A stretch of DNA of 64,000 nucleotides from the NCBI GenBank assembly GCA_963662985.1, contig OY760067.1, forward strand, positions 1 through 64,000, in the 5' to 3' direction. Below the pieces are notes generated by a model that was given only the letters and a program-made list of their open reading frames with translations, was not told the origin of the DNA and searched no databases. The translations under genes were made by a program, and so were the position numbers. The DNA is from G963662985 sp963662985 (GTDB lineage Bacteria; Chloroflexota; Anaerolineae; Anaerolineales; UBA11579). Shown piece after piece: positions 1 through 9,397 of the stretch. The number at the start of each line of letters is the position of its first letter. Positions within the stretch are counted from its first letter, which is position 1.

Positions 1-31
1 TTTATTAAACATGTTTATTTCTTTCTATAAT

Positions 32-1921
32 TTAAGCAATTAATGCATATAAATTTTTATCAGTTGAACCAAAATAAATTACACCATCAAATATTGCAGG
101 AGATCCAATAATGGCGCCTTCTGTTTTATATTTCCAGATTTGATTTCCTTTTTCTGAATCTAAACAATATAGATTTTGATCACCTGACCCAAAATAAATT
201 TTATTATTATAGATCGCTATTTGGCCTACGATTTGATGATTTGTTTTAAATTTCCATAATTCTTTCGATGAAGTGATATCTAGGCAATAAAGATTGGAAT
301 CTGCTGAACCTACATAAAGTTGATTGTCAATTATGTATGGAGAAGCCATTGATCCTTTTTCCATATGGAATTTCCAAATTAACCAACCACTATTTATATC
401 AACGGCGTAAATCATTCCATCCAAACTTGTAAAATATACTACATTGTCTTTTACTACGGGTGTACTAGAAATCCCTCTTTTTGCACTAAATGACCATTTT
501 AAATTGCCTTGGAAATCCATACAATAAAAATCACCATGATCATTCCCAAAAAAGATTTTTTCATCAAAAATTGCAGGTTTTGATCTAATATTGCTTGAAG
601 TTTCTGCTTTCCATGCTAATCTGCCAGTTGATAAATTTACTGCATATAAGTAGTTATCATCAGAGCCAAAAAAAGCGTGACCTTCAGCTATGCATGATCC
701 GTTTCGAATGGGATGCCCAGAGGAAAATTTCCAATTCTCTCTATTGTAAATTGAATTTATTGAATATAAATAGCCATCATTTGAAGTTTGGATTAAATTG
801 TGTCCAAAAATTTCAGGGCCACTGGTTAATGAACCTTTTGTGGGGAATTTCCATTTAAATTTCCCGTTCTCAGTAGCTATGGCATAAATGTTATTATCCA
901 AACTTGAAACAAAAACCGTGTCGTTGTGAATTATCGGAGTGCTTCTAATTTCATCTTCACAGGTAAAACTCCATATGGGTTTTATTGAAGATAAATTAAA
1001 TTTTTGGAAAGAAGAAGAGTTATTAAAACCTTGCGCATTTAATAGCCCCGTTCTTCTTCCAGCCCCTAATAAAGCTTCTTTCATTTCTGCTGCGGTTTGA
1101 TATCTCTCTTCTGGTTTATAACTTAAACTTTTTTCAATAATTGTTATTAAATCTTTACTAACAGCAGGATTTATGCTTTTAATAGGTCTTTCATCAAATG
1201 AAAACGGAGCTTCTAATCGAGGGTCTTTTAAAGTGAGAAGATGATGCATTGTTGCCCCAAGTGCATATATATCAACCATAGGAGTTGCTTCACCACGATA
1301 TTGCTCAGGTGGTGAGTATCCTTGGGTTCCTATCATTGTATTTTTTTGACCTTCTTGGAATATTTTTGCAATCCCAAAATCAATTAAGATAATTTGATTA
1401 TCTTGATTGATCATAATATTTGAAGGTTTTATATCTCGGAAAACAATAGGTTCAGGTTTATATGAATGTAAATAGAATAAAACATCACAAATTTGGATAG
1501 CCCATTCCATTACTTGTTTTTCATGAAAAAACGTAACTTGTTTTGAAATTACATCATCTAAATCTTTTCCATTAACATAATCCATCACTAAATATGAACA
1601 ATCATTTATAGTGAAAAAATCGAAAATTCTTGGAATTGCTGGATGTCTAATTGAGGCTAAGATATTTGCTTCTCGTTCGAAGATTGCAGTGATATTTTTT
1701 TGGACAAGGTTATCCATAACTTTGTTGATCATTTCTTTGATTGCAACAAGGCGCATCATTTTAAAATTCTTGTCTCTGGCTCTATAGACAGACCCCATAC
1801 CACCTAAACCGATAACTGCTTGGATTTCATATCGATCAAGAAGAACATCACCTCTTTTTAATTGTTTACGAGGTTGTTTTTTATTAATATTTAAATTTAA
1901 CGTGCTTTGATCGTTGTCCAA
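32..1921 (-). CDS. Serine/threonine protein kinase with C-terminal PQQ-like beta-propeller
   Basis: Hanks-type kinase of 629 residues that should phosphorylate Ser/Thr residues of unknown partners. The kinase domain covers about residues 25-290: glycine loop (GLGGMGSVY), VAIK lysine, catalytic loop FRDIKPSN (Phe replaces the usual His of HRD, a common variant), DFG (IDFGIAK) and a PPE in place of APE. From about residue 315 to the end are eight repeats of the form (S/T)xP...(N)LYALD...G...W, matching PQQ-enzyme repeats and enough for a closed eight-bladed propeller, probably a sensor or scaffold. I see no hydrophobic membrane segment between the two halves, so the propeller should be cytoplasmic, unlike most periplasmic PQQ propellers. 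It is the last gene on its strand here and appears to be a single-gene unit; the next minus-strand gene upstream ends in a terminator. Confidence 0.9.
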   Translation of the reverse strand: MDNDQSTLNLNINKKQPRKQLKRGDVLLDRYEIQAVIGLGGMGSVYRARDKNFKMMRLVAIKEMINKVMDNLVQKNITAIFEREANILASIRHPAIPRIFDFFTINDCSYLVMDYVNGKDLDDVISKQVTFFHEKQVMEWAIQICDVLFYLHSYKPEPIVFRDIKPSNIMINQDNQIILIDFGIAKIFQEGQKNTMIGTQGYSPPEQYRGEATPMVDIYALGATMHHLLTLKDPRLEAPFSFDERPIKSINPAVSKDLITIIEKSLSYKPEERYQTAAEMKEALLGAGRRTGLLNAQGFNNSSSFQKFNLSSIKPIWSFTCEDEIRSTPIIHNDTVFVSSLDNNIYAIATENGKFKWKFPTKGSLTSGPEIFGHNLIQTSNDGYLYSINSIYNRENWKFSSGHPIRNGSCIAEGHAFFGSDDNYLYAVNLSTGRLAWKAETSSNIRSKPAIFDEKIFFGNDHGDFYCMDFQGNLKWSFSAKRGISSTPVVKDNVVYFTSLDGMIYAVDINSGWLIWKFHMEKGSMASPYIIDNQLYVGSADSNLYCLDITSSKELWKFKTNHQIVGQIAIYNNKIYFGSGDQNLYCLDSEKGNQIWKYKTEGAIIGSPAIFDGVIYFGSTDKNLYALIA

Positions 1922-2000
1922 AACCTCTCTCCTATTATTAACAAATATTAAGAATTTATATTGTGTTAAATATTATACCTCATTATAAAAATGAGAATAA

Positions 2001-2027
2001 AAAAAGATCCGCTTATCGGATCTTTTA
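2001..2027 (-). terminator. Rho-independent terminator after the amidohydrolase-CYTH gene
   Basis: Inverted repeat AAGATCCG - CTTAT - CGGATCTT. Read on the minus strand, it is followed by a run of T, placed directly after the stop codon of the minus-strand gene at 2035. It separates that gene from the kinase gene. Confidence 0.8.
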
Positions 2028-2034
2028 GTAGAAT

Positions 2035-3993
2035 TTATTTTATAAGCTCGGAATAGTCATCAAGACTGACAATTTCTTTGTCTACTCCTAATTTTTGCAG
2101 TACTTCGAATATTATATTTCCTTTGTTTTCTGCATCAGATCTGCTCCATGTTCTGCTTTTAATTTCTATAAACATTCCCAATTTTGGCGTAAATACATCA
2201 TCGAGATTAATATAAAATTCTAAACCTTTATAATCAATTAACCAGCGTAAACGATCTTTTTCGATAATACTTTCTTTTGTTGGTTTAAAATATTCTCGAT
2301 AAAAACGAATTGATTGATTGGATGGTGCTATATATCTGCTTCTTGAAAGTACATGATTACTTTCTTTTATTGATTCTCCAACTAATGTTAATCGATATCT
2401 AACTTCTTTAACATCTCCATTTTCATCAATAAAATCATCTTCTCTGATTCGTAACAAATTATTCTTTTCTGTATCAAAATGGAAATATGTATCATATTCA
2501 CGGTAATGTCTAAAATATAATACATTTAGATTTTCAATTTTTTCTTTTATTTTTTCAATATTTTCAACAGGAACTTTTATTTGAATTTCAAAACTCTCTT
2601 CTTGTTGTGCTCCTGCAATTGCAATTAATTTAGAAAGAATTGATTTTTCTCTTTCAATTAGAAAAGCATCAATTTTTTCGGCAAGAATTTCTGCTTTATT
2701 TAAATAATATTCTTCATCGATAGTTAATAGTTGTCTGTCTTTCATTAACCATTTACCATCTACCATTACATCACTAACATCAGTTGATTTTGTGGCATAG
2801 ACTAATTGTCCGTAAATGTTATTTAGGTCTCTTTTAAACCTAGGCATATTATGAAGTCGATTGATATCTATGATAATAATATCCGCTCTTTTTCCGGCTT
2901 CTAAAGAACCTACCAAATGATCAATATATAGTGCTTTTGCTCCCATACGAGTTGCCATATTGAGTGTTGTTTTTGCAGGAAGAGCAGTGGGATCACCTGT
3001 TGAGACTTTCGATAAAAATGATGCTAATCTTATTTCATCAAACATATCTAAATCGTTATTTGATGCTGGGCCATCAGTGCCTATTCCTACATTCAGGCCG
3101 GCATTTAACATTTCAGTAATTGGTGCAGCACCAGAAGCGAGTTTCATGTTTGAAGAAGGATTATGAGCTACACCGGTGCCATAATGCTCAAGTGTGGCAA
3201 TTTCACCTTTATCTAAGTGAACACAATGTGCTGCAATGGTTTTTGCATCAAGAATTCTTTGTTTTTTAACATAAGGTACAACAGGCATTCCTAATGAAGC
3301 ACGCATATTATCAACTTCTTTTTTAGTTTCTGAAATATGAATTTGAAGAGGAATATCATATTCTTGTGCTAAATCTGTTGCTGCTTGTAATGTTACATCG
3401 TTATTTGTGTATGGTGCATGAGGTGCAATTGATGGAATAATCAAAGGGTGATCTTTCCATTTTTCAACAAATTTTCGTATGTAAGCTAAAGAATCTTCAT
3501 ATGATTTTGCATCAGGAGATGGAAACATCATTACTGATTCACCTAATATGCCACGTAATCCTGCTTTAGCTGTTGCTTCAGCAACATCATCTTCAAAATA
3601 ATACATATCGGCAAAAGTAGTAATTCCACTTCTGATAAATTCTGCACAACCTAACATGGTTCCATCATACACAAATTCGGAATTTACAAATTCATGTTCT
3701 ACGGGCATCATATATCCCATTAGCCAGACATCTAAACGAAGATCGTCTGCTAAACCTCTCAGGAGTGTCATGGGGATGTGAGTGTGTGCATTGATAAGCC
3801 CAGGCATTAGGACTTTCCCTTTAATTTCTATAAGCTCATCAGATTGATATTGATTTAAAATTTCTTTTTCTTCTCCTACAGCAATTATTTCATTTCCAGA
3901 TATTGCGAGGGCGCCTGGTTCAAAAATTTGAAAATCTTCATCCATAGTAATTACTAAAGCGTTATGAAGAATGGTATCTACTTTTTTATTCAT
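2035..3993 (-). CDS. Amidohydrolase (MTA/SAH deaminase-like) fused to a CYTH domain
   Basis: Two-domain protein of 652 residues. Residues 1-450 are a metal-dependent amidohydrolase of the 5-methylthioadenosine/S-adenosylhomocysteine deaminase group (ATZ/TRZ family). The metal motif HxH is at His70/His72 (AHTHIPM), followed by PHAPYT, IHISET, AAHCVHLD and the GTDGPASNND metal/substrate motif. Residues 466-652 look like a CYTH domain (CyaB / thiamine triphosphatase fold): an EIQIK start (the usual ExExK with Gln at the second acidic place), LRIRED, RYRLT, EKDRLRW, and FIEIKSRTW near the end. CYTH proteins bind triphosphates or polyphosphate with divalent metal. The usual deaminase is about 430-450 residues, so the extra 190 residues are a true extension in frame. 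CinA lies 10 bases upstream on the same strand and is probably co-transcribed. The deaminase substrate is inferred, not shown. Confidence 0.85.
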   Translation of the reverse strand: MNKKVDTILHNALVITMDEDFQIFEPGALAISGNEIIAVGEEKEILNQYQSDELIEIKGKVLMPGLINAHTHIPMTLLRGLADDLRLDVWLMGYMMPVEHEFVNSEFVYDGTMLGCAEFIRSGITTFADMYYFEDDVAEATAKAGLRGILGESVMMFPSPDAKSYEDSLAYIRKFVEKWKDHPLIIPSIAPHAPYTNNDVTLQAATDLAQEYDIPLQIHISETKKEVDNMRASLGMPVVPYVKKQRILDAKTIAAHCVHLDKGEIATLEHYGTGVAHNPSSNMKLASGAAPITEMLNAGLNVGIGTDGPASNNDLDMFDEIRLASFLSKVSTGDPTALPAKTTLNMATRMGAKALYIDHLVGSLEAGKRADIIIIDINRLHNMPRFKRDLNNIYGQLVYATKSTDVSDVMVDGKWLMKDRQLLTIDEEYYLNKAEILAEKIDAFLIEREKSILSKLIAIAGAQQEESFEIQIKVPVENIEKIKEKIENLNVLYFRHYREYDTYFHFDTEKNNLLRIREDDFIDENGDVKEVRYRLTLVGESIKESNHVLSRSRYIAPSNQSIRFYREYFKPTKESIIEKDRLRWLIDYKGLEFYINLDDVFTPKLGMFIEIKSRTWSRSDAENKGNIIFEVLQKLGVDKEIVSLDDYSELIK

Positions 3994-4003
3994 TTTTTCC
4001 CTT

Positions 4004-5155
4004 TCAATTTAACTCTAATTCAAGCAGAGAATTATTACAAATATTAATAGCCCAATCAATTACTTGATCTTCTGGTCTATGAAAACTGTGTTTTTCAAGA
4101 ATATCGATATTTTTTGAGAAAAACATTATCTTTAAATTATTTGGATTCCCTTTTGATAAAGTTGAGGCAATTACAAAATTCGAATCAGAATTATTTATTA
4201 ATTCTATTGCTAATGTTTTTAGTTTTTCTTCACTAATATATGAGTTAAAATACATGGCATTTTTTACATTATTAAAATTCTTTGAATAGAAATTAATTAA
4301 ATTTAAAGAAAATCCGCTTTCAATAATTCCTAATTTTAGTTTGTTCATGCTTAGTTTTTTGGTTAATAATGAAAAAATATCATTATCATCTGCACCAAAT
4401 ATTGAATCTCCAACCTTTTCCCTGATTTGAGATTCGACTTCATTAATCATTTCATTTGCTTCTTTTTCGTTTTTGGCTTTTGCTGTTATTCTTATATCCA
4501 CTCGACCAATTTTTGCAGCTAATCCTACGGTTGGGTTACTGAGTTTTTCGAATTCAGCAATCTCCATATCAAGGGAAGATTCTCCAATCCCGGACGTATG
4601 TAATATTTTTGAAATAAGAACTGTGTCCAAAGAATAAAAGTCTTTTAGAAGAGGGATTACTTTATTATCCATTAGAAATTCTGTTTCAGATGGGACACCA
4701 GGTAAGGCTATATACATTTTATTTTTGTTATTTGTAATATAAAAAATCGGTGCAGTTCCTACTGGATTTTCAACATGGTTAGCTATTTTTGGGAAAAAAG
4801 CTTGTTGTTTGTTGTTTTCTGTTGGGTATTTTCCAAATTTTTTAAATCTCTCGATTATTTCAGTCCAAGCAATATCATTGAAGACTAATTCTGAATTAAA
4901 AGCAATAGAAGCAGCTTGTCGAGTGGGATCGTCGATCGTTGGACCTAAACCACCTGTACTTATAACAATATCACTTCTTTCAAATGCTTCTTGAATTGTA
5001 TTTGCTATTCTTTGAGGATTGTCACCGACAGTACTGGTGAAGAAAATATCTATCCCATAATTTCTAAGAAGTTTGGCAATATATGGAGTGTTTGTGTCAA
5101 CAATATCTCCAAGTAATAATTCTGTCCCTATGGCGATTATTTCAGCTTTTGGCAT
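4004..5155 (-). CDS. cinA: CinA-like protein with degenerate C-terminal amidohydrolase domain
   Basis: The N-terminal half is a clear MoCF/CinA domain (AEIIAIGTELLLGD, VDTNTPYIAKLL, STGGLGPTIDDPTRQA), followed by the CinA KH-like middle domain (GVPSETEFLM, GLAAKIGRVDIRI). In this family the N-terminal domain hydrolyses ADP-ribose and the C-terminal PncC domain deamidates nicotinamide mononucleotide for NAD salvage. Here the last 114 residues are shorter than the usual 150 or so. The expected AESCTGG catalytic motif reads IESGFSLN, without the Ser-Cys-Thr-Gly-Gly pattern, so deamidase activity is doubtful. An upstream start would add 40 residues not found in the family. I chose the ATG at 5155, just before the conserved AEIIAIGTE; its GGAG sits rather far upstream (about 17 bases). 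It precedes the amidohydrolase-CYTH gene by 10 bases. Confidence 0.85.
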   Translation of the reverse strand: MPKAEIIAIGTELLLGDIVDTNTPYIAKLLRNYGIDIFFTSTVGDNPQRIANTIQEAFERSDIVISTGGLGPTIDDPTRQAASIAFNSELVFNDIAWTEIIERFKKFGKYPTENNKQQAFFPKIANHVENPVGTAPIFYITNNKNKMYIALPGVPSETEFLMDNKVIPLLKDFYSLDTVLISKILHTSGIGESSLDMEIAEFEKLSNPTVGLAAKIGRVDIRITAKAKNEKEANEMINEVESQIREKVGDSIFGADDNDIFSLLTKKLSMNKLKLGIIESGFSLNLINFYSKNFNNVKNAMYFNSYISEEKLKTLAIELINNSDSNFVIASTLSKGNPNNLKIMFFSKNIDILEKHSFHRPEDQVIDWAINICNNSLLELELN

Positions 5156-5358
5156 AATGGTAGAAAATTCTACTCCTTTCAGAAGTAATGATATTTTCTT
5201 TAATTTAATTTGATTCATTATATTGGGTTTTATATTTATTGTCAAAATGAAAAGATTTTTATTCAAATAGAACAAAAAGAAATAATATTTGGTAAAATTA
5301 ACATTATATTTAAAGAACTTTTCTTTATAGATATATATTTATCTAAAGGAGCAAAACA

Positions 5359-7356
5359 ATGGAAAATAAAAAATTAGTAGAAAATGCAATTAACACAATT
5401 CGATTTTTATCTACTGATGCAATCAACAAAGCGAATTCAGGCCATCCTGGATTGCCAATGGGTACTGCTGCAATCGCTTATACGATATGGAAAAAACATA
5501 TGAATCATAATCCTAATAATCCAAATTGGATTAATAGGGATAGATTTATATTATCTGGTGGTCATGGTTCTATGCTTTTATATTCTTTGCTCTACCTTTC
5601 TGGATATGGATTAACTTTAGATGATATAAAAGAGTTTAGACAAATTGGTAGTAAGACGCCTGGACACCCTGAATATGGTCATACAGTCGGTGTAGAAGTT
5701 ACTACAGGGCCTCTAGGACAAGGATTTGCTACAGGTATTGGAATGGCTATGGCCGAAAGATTCTTAGCTGGTAGATTCAATCAAAATGATTCAAAAATCA
5801 TCGACCATTATATTTATGGTATTGTTACAGACGGTGATCTTATGGAAGGGGTGAGTTCTGAAGCTGCTTCTTTAGCTGGTCATCAAAAACTAGGAAAACT
5901 CATTTATTTTTATGATGATAATAAGATTTCAATCGATGGTTCAACAGATTTAGCTTTTACAGAAGATAGAGGCAAACGTTTTGAGGCATACGGTTGGCAT
6001 GTTCAATATGTGGATGATGGCAATGACATTGATGCGATTGACAAAGCAATTATTAATGCAAAATCTGATGAACGACCTTCTTTGATTATTTGTAAGACAA
6101 TCATTGGATTTGGTTTGCCAACTAAGCAGGGTACTTCAAAAGCACATGGTGAACCCCCTGGAGTTGAAGAAGTTCGAGCAGCTAAAGAAGCTATGGGATG
6201 GGATCCTGACAAAGATTTTTATGTTGATCCAGAAGTTTTGGATTATTGGAGAGAGTTAAAAAGCAAAGGTGACGATGTTGAAGAAGAGTGGAATAAAAAA
6301 TATTTAATTTATAAAGATAAATATCCTGAATATGGTATTGAATTTGAACGTATTTTAGAAGGAAAATTACCAGAAAATTGGGATGCAGGAATTGAATATT
6401 TTCCAGCAGATGAAAAAGGCCTCGCTTCAAGAGTATCTTCTGGTAAAGCATTAAATATGATTGCTAAAAACTTACCAGATCTTATTCAAGGTTCAGCAGA
6501 TCTTCATCCGTCTAATAAAACTTGGATTGATGGTTCAGAAGCTGCAACAAATGAAAATCCAGCAGGTCGAAATATCCATTATGGCGTTCGGGAACATGCG
6601 ATGGGAGCTGCGGCTAATGGTCTAGCATTATATCCTGGGGTAATTTCTGCTTGTTCAACATTCTTTGTGTTTTCAGATTATTTACGTCCAGTTATTAGAG
6701 TCTCTGCTTTATCTGGCTATTCCACTATTTGGGTATTTACACACGATAGCATTGGCGTTGGTGAAGATGGACCTACTCATCAACCAGTCGAACATTTAGC
6801 TTCCTTAAGATGTATCCCGAATTTAGTGACAATTCGCCCAGCAGATGCAAATGAAACAATTGAAGCTTGGAAAATCGCTGTAGAAAGAAATGATGGACCA
6901 ACTGCTTTGGTGCTTTCTAGACAAAACCTTCCAACGTTGGATAGAAATGTTTATTCAGATGTAAAAATGGTTAAAAAAGGAGCTTACGTTTTAGCTGATG
7001 TGGGTGATGAAGAACCTGAAATGATTTTATTAGCCACGGGTTCTGAGGTTGATCTTATTGTTAAAGCAGCTGAAATTTTAGCTTCAAAAGGAAAATCTGT
7101 AAGAATCGTTTCAATGCCAAGCTGGGAATTATTTAACAACCAATCAGATGAATACAAAGATTCTGTTTTGCCAAAAACTATTTCAAAACGATTGGCTGTT
7201 GAAGCAGGCGTTAGTTTTGGTTGGAATAAGTGGGTAGGGGATCAAGGCAAGACAATTACATTAGATCGATTTGGTGAATCTGGCCCAGCTAATCAAGTTT
7301 TTGAAAAATTTGGTTTTACTGTAGAAAACGTAGTAGAAAAAGCATTAAGCTTATAA
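5359..7356 (+). CDS. tkt: Transketolase
   Basis: Thiamine-diphosphate enzyme of the pentose phosphate pathway that moves two-carbon units between ketose and aldose phosphates. It is 665 residues, the usual full length. Visible motifs are NSGHPGLPMG near the start, GGHGSML, GHTVGVEVTTGPLGQG, the TPP/Mg motif TDGDLMEG, and the second-domain motif DSIGVGEDGPTHQPVEHL with REHAMG before it. The start follows an AAAGGAG ribosome site at 5345-5351. Transaldolase lies downstream, separated by an unrelated DNA methyltransferase gene, so the two halves of the non-oxidative pentose phosphate branch sit together. It ends in a perfect 10-bp hairpin. Confidence 0.97.
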   Translation: MENKKLVENAINTIRFLSTDAINKANSGHPGLPMGTAAIAYTIWKKHMNHNPNNPNWINRDRFILSGGHGSMLLYSLLYLSGYGLTLDDIKEFRQIGSKTPGHPEYGHTVGVEVTTGPLGQGFATGIGMAMAERFLAGRFNQNDSKIIDHYIYGIVTDGDLMEGVSSEAASLAGHQKLGKLIYFYDDNKISIDGSTDLAFTEDRGKRFEAYGWHVQYVDDGNDIDAIDKAIINAKSDERPSLIICKTIIGFGLPTKQGTSKAHGEPPGVEEVRAAKEAMGWDPDKDFYVDPEVLDYWRELKSKGDDVEEEWNKKYLIYKDKYPEYGIEFERILEGKLPENWDAGIEYFPADEKGLASRVSSGKALNMIAKNLPDLIQGSADLHPSNKTWIDGSEAATNENPAGRNIHYGVREHAMGAAANGLALYPGVISACSTFFVFSDYLRPVIRVSALSGYSTIWVFTHDSIGVGEDGPTHQPVEHLASLRCIPNLVTIRPADANETIEAWKIAVERNDGPTALVLSRQNLPTLDRNVYSDVKMVKKGAYVLADVGDEEPEMILLATGSEVDLIVKAAEILASKGKSVRIVSMPSWELFNNQSDEYKDSVLPKTISKRLAVEAGVSFGWNKWVGDQGKTITLDRFGESGPANQVFEKFGFTVENVVEKALSL

Positions 7357-7365
7357 AATAAAAAC

Positions 7366-7389
7366 AAGGCTGTTCAAAAGAACAGCCTT
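7366..7389 (+). terminator. Hairpin after transketolase
   Basis: A perfect 10-bp stem, AAGGCTGTTC - AAAA - GAACAGCCTT, follows the tkt stop codon. Its T tract is short (TTT), so termination may be partial, letting some transcripts continue into the methyltransferase gene that begins within 14 bases. Confidence 0.65.
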
Positions 7390-7402
7390 TGAATTGGAAA
7401 AT

Positions 7403-8251
7403 ATGTCGAATAAAATTTTTTTTGGAGACAATCTTCAAGGTTTAAAACAGATTCCTTCTGAATCTATAAATTTAATATATATTGATCCACCATTTAATAC
7501 TGGCAAGATTCAAAAAAGAGAGCAGTTAAAAACTACTCAAGTGAATACAGATGAAGGGGATAGAATTGGTTATGGTGGTAATTCATATAAGACAGAAATT
7601 CTAGGATCAAAACAATATCAAGATCGTTTTGATGATTTTATTTCTTCATTTATTGAACCAAGGTTGCTTGAAGCAAAAAGAATTTTAAAACCAAACGGCG
7701 CTTTATATTTTCATATTGATTATCGAGAAGTCCATTATTGTAAGATAAAGTTGGATGAAATCTTTGGAAGAGATTGTTTTATTAATGAAATAATCTGGGC
7801 TTATGATTATGGAGGCAGGTCTAAAAAGAAATGGCCGGCAAAACATGATAATATTCTTTATTATGTAAAAGATCCTAAGGATTATGTTTTCAATCAAGAC
7901 GAAGTTGATAAAATACCTTATATGGCACCGGGTTTAGTTAGTGATGAAAAAGCTAAAAGAGGTAAGGTGCCTACTGATACTTGGTGGCATACAATTGTAA
8001 GTCCAAATGGTAAGGAAAAAACAGGTTATCCAACACAAAAACCTTTAGGCATATTGCGTAGAATCATTCAAGCTTCTTCAAACCCAGGTGATGTTGTTAT
8101 GGATTTTTTTGCGGGGAGCGGAACAACAGGTTTTGCTGCATATGAACTTGGTAGAGAATTTATTTTAATGGATAATAATTGTGAAGCAGTTGAAGTAATG
8201 AAAAAAAGATTTAATAATATTGATGTAGATTTTATAACACTTGATAAGTAA
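7403..8251 (+). CDS. Solitary DNA methyltransferase (N6-adenine/N4-cytosine, beta-type order)
   Basis: Protein of 282 residues in the site-specific DNA methyltransferase family (N6_N4_Mtase). The catalytic motif IV DPPF is at residues 28-31 and the S-adenosylmethionine motif I (DFFAGSGTTG) at about 234-243. Catalytic motif first, cofactor motif last is the beta-class arrangement. DPPF favours adenine, though this is not decisive. It contains TQKPLG, a conserved piece just before motif I. No restriction endonuclease or specificity gene is adjacent: it sits between tkt and tal, so it is probably an orphan enzyme used for regulation or a remnant of a system. The ATG at 7403 gives the natural MSNKIFFGDN start; a TTG at 7394 is also in frame. 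No clear ribosome site is seen because the tkt hairpin lies just upstream. Confidence 0.88.
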   Translation: MSNKIFFGDNLQGLKQIPSESINLIYIDPPFNTGKIQKREQLKTTQVNTDEGDRIGYGGNSYKTEILGSKQYQDRFDDFISSFIEPRLLEAKRILKPNGALYFHIDYREVHYCKIKLDEIFGRDCFINEIIWAYDYGGRSKKKWPAKHDNILYYVKDPKDYVFNQDEVDKIPYMAPGLVSDEKAKRGKVPTDTWWHTIVSPNGKEKTGYPTQKPLGILRRIIQASSNPGDVVMDFFAGSGTTGFAAYELGREFILMDNNCEAVEVMKKRFNNIDVDFITLDK

Positions 8252-8277
8252 TTATCAATTTAAGATTATTAAGGATA

Positions 8278-9366
8278 ATGAACATGAATAATGCACTTAT
8301 TATAAATAAAAAAGGTCAATCGATTTGGTATGACAATATTGAAAGAAGTTTGTTGCAAAATGGAACTCTCAATCAAATGATTGAGGCAGAAGAAATATTT
8401 GGGGTTACTTCAAATCCTAGTATTTTTAAAAATGCAATAACAGGATCCTCAATATATGATGATGAGATCAAAAAATTAAAAAAAGAAGGCAAAAGCGCTT
8501 TTGAAATTTATGATGCCCTTTCAATTGAAGATATAAAAACAACATGTGATTTGTTTCTTAATCATTATAAAGAGACAAATGGGAAAGATGGATATGTAAG
8601 TTTGGAAGTTGATCCTAGAATGGCTTATAATACTGATGAAACAATATCAGAAGCTAAAAGAATTTGGAATGAAGTCAATCGTCCCAATTTAATGGTGAAA
8701 ATTCCAGCAACAAAAGAAGGTCTAGGGGCGATATCTGCAGTTATCTCTGAAGGAATCAATGTAAATGTGACATTAATTTTTTCAATCAACAGATATTTAG
8801 AAGTAATGGATGCTTATCTAACAGGTCTTGAAATCGCCCTTAAGAATGGAGTTAGTATTAATACTATTCACTCTGTTGCATCATTCTTTATTTCACGATT
8901 AGATTCGAAAATTGACGCAAAATTGGAAAAAATAGATAATATAGACAAAGATTTATTTGGGAAAATTGCTGTTGCAAATGGGAAATTGGCCTATAAAGAA
9001 TTTAATGATGTTTTTTCTTCAAATAGATGGAAATCTTTAGAAAAAGAAGGTGCCAATAAACAAAGACCCTTATGGGCATCTACAAGCACTAAAAACCCTG
9101 AATACAAAGATACAATGTATGTGGATGATCTTATCGCAGAAAATACAGTAAATACAGTTCCACCCAAAACTTTAGCTTTGTATCTCGATCATGGGAAAAC
9201 AGAAATTTCTATTTATAACGATTTTGATATTTATATGAGTTATTTCAGTAAATTGGATGAATTCGGTATATCATTAAATGAGGCAACAGATGAATTGGAA
9301 AAAGAAGGGGTTGATTCTTTTTCAGATTCTTTTGAAATTTTACTAGAAGCTATTGAATTAAAATAA
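8278..9366 (+). CDS. tal: Transaldolase
   Basis: Class I aldolase of the pentose phosphate pathway that transfers a three-carbon dihydroxyacetone unit between sugar phosphates. Its 362 residues match the longer transaldolase type found in Actinobacteria and Chloroflexi. Motifs are GVTSNPSIF near the start, SLEVDPRMAYNT, the Schiff-base lysine in NLMVKIPAT (Lys141), NVTLIFS, and LWASTSTKNPEY. An AAGGA sits before the ATG at 8278; a second in-frame ATG at 8284 is also possible. It pairs functionally with transketolase upstream and ends in a strong symmetric terminator shared with pyruvate kinase. Confidence 0.95.
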   Translation: MNMNNALIINKKGQSIWYDNIERSLLQNGTLNQMIEAEEIFGVTSNPSIFKNAITGSSIYDDEIKKLKKEGKSAFEIYDALSIEDIKTTCDLFLNHYKETNGKDGYVSLEVDPRMAYNTDETISEAKRIWNEVNRPNLMVKIPATKEGLGAISAVISEGINVNVTLIFSINRYLEVMDAYLTGLEIALKNGVSINTIHSVASFFISRLDSKIDAKLEKIDNIDKDLFGKIAVANGKLAYKEFNDVFSSNRWKSLEKEGANKQRPLWASTSTKNPEYKDTMYVDDLIAENTVNTVPPKTLALYLDHGKTEISIYNDFDIYMSYFSKLDEFGISLNEATDELEKEGVDSFSDSFEILLEAIELK

Positions 9367-9397
9367 GAAAAAAGCACTCAATTGAGTGCTTTTTTTT
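9366..9397. terminator. Bidirectional terminator between tal and pyk
   Basis: The palindrome AGCACTCAATTGAGTGCT is flanked by A6 on one side and T7 on the other. It can end transcription of tal from the left and of pyk from the right, since the genes converge here. Confidence 0.9.
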
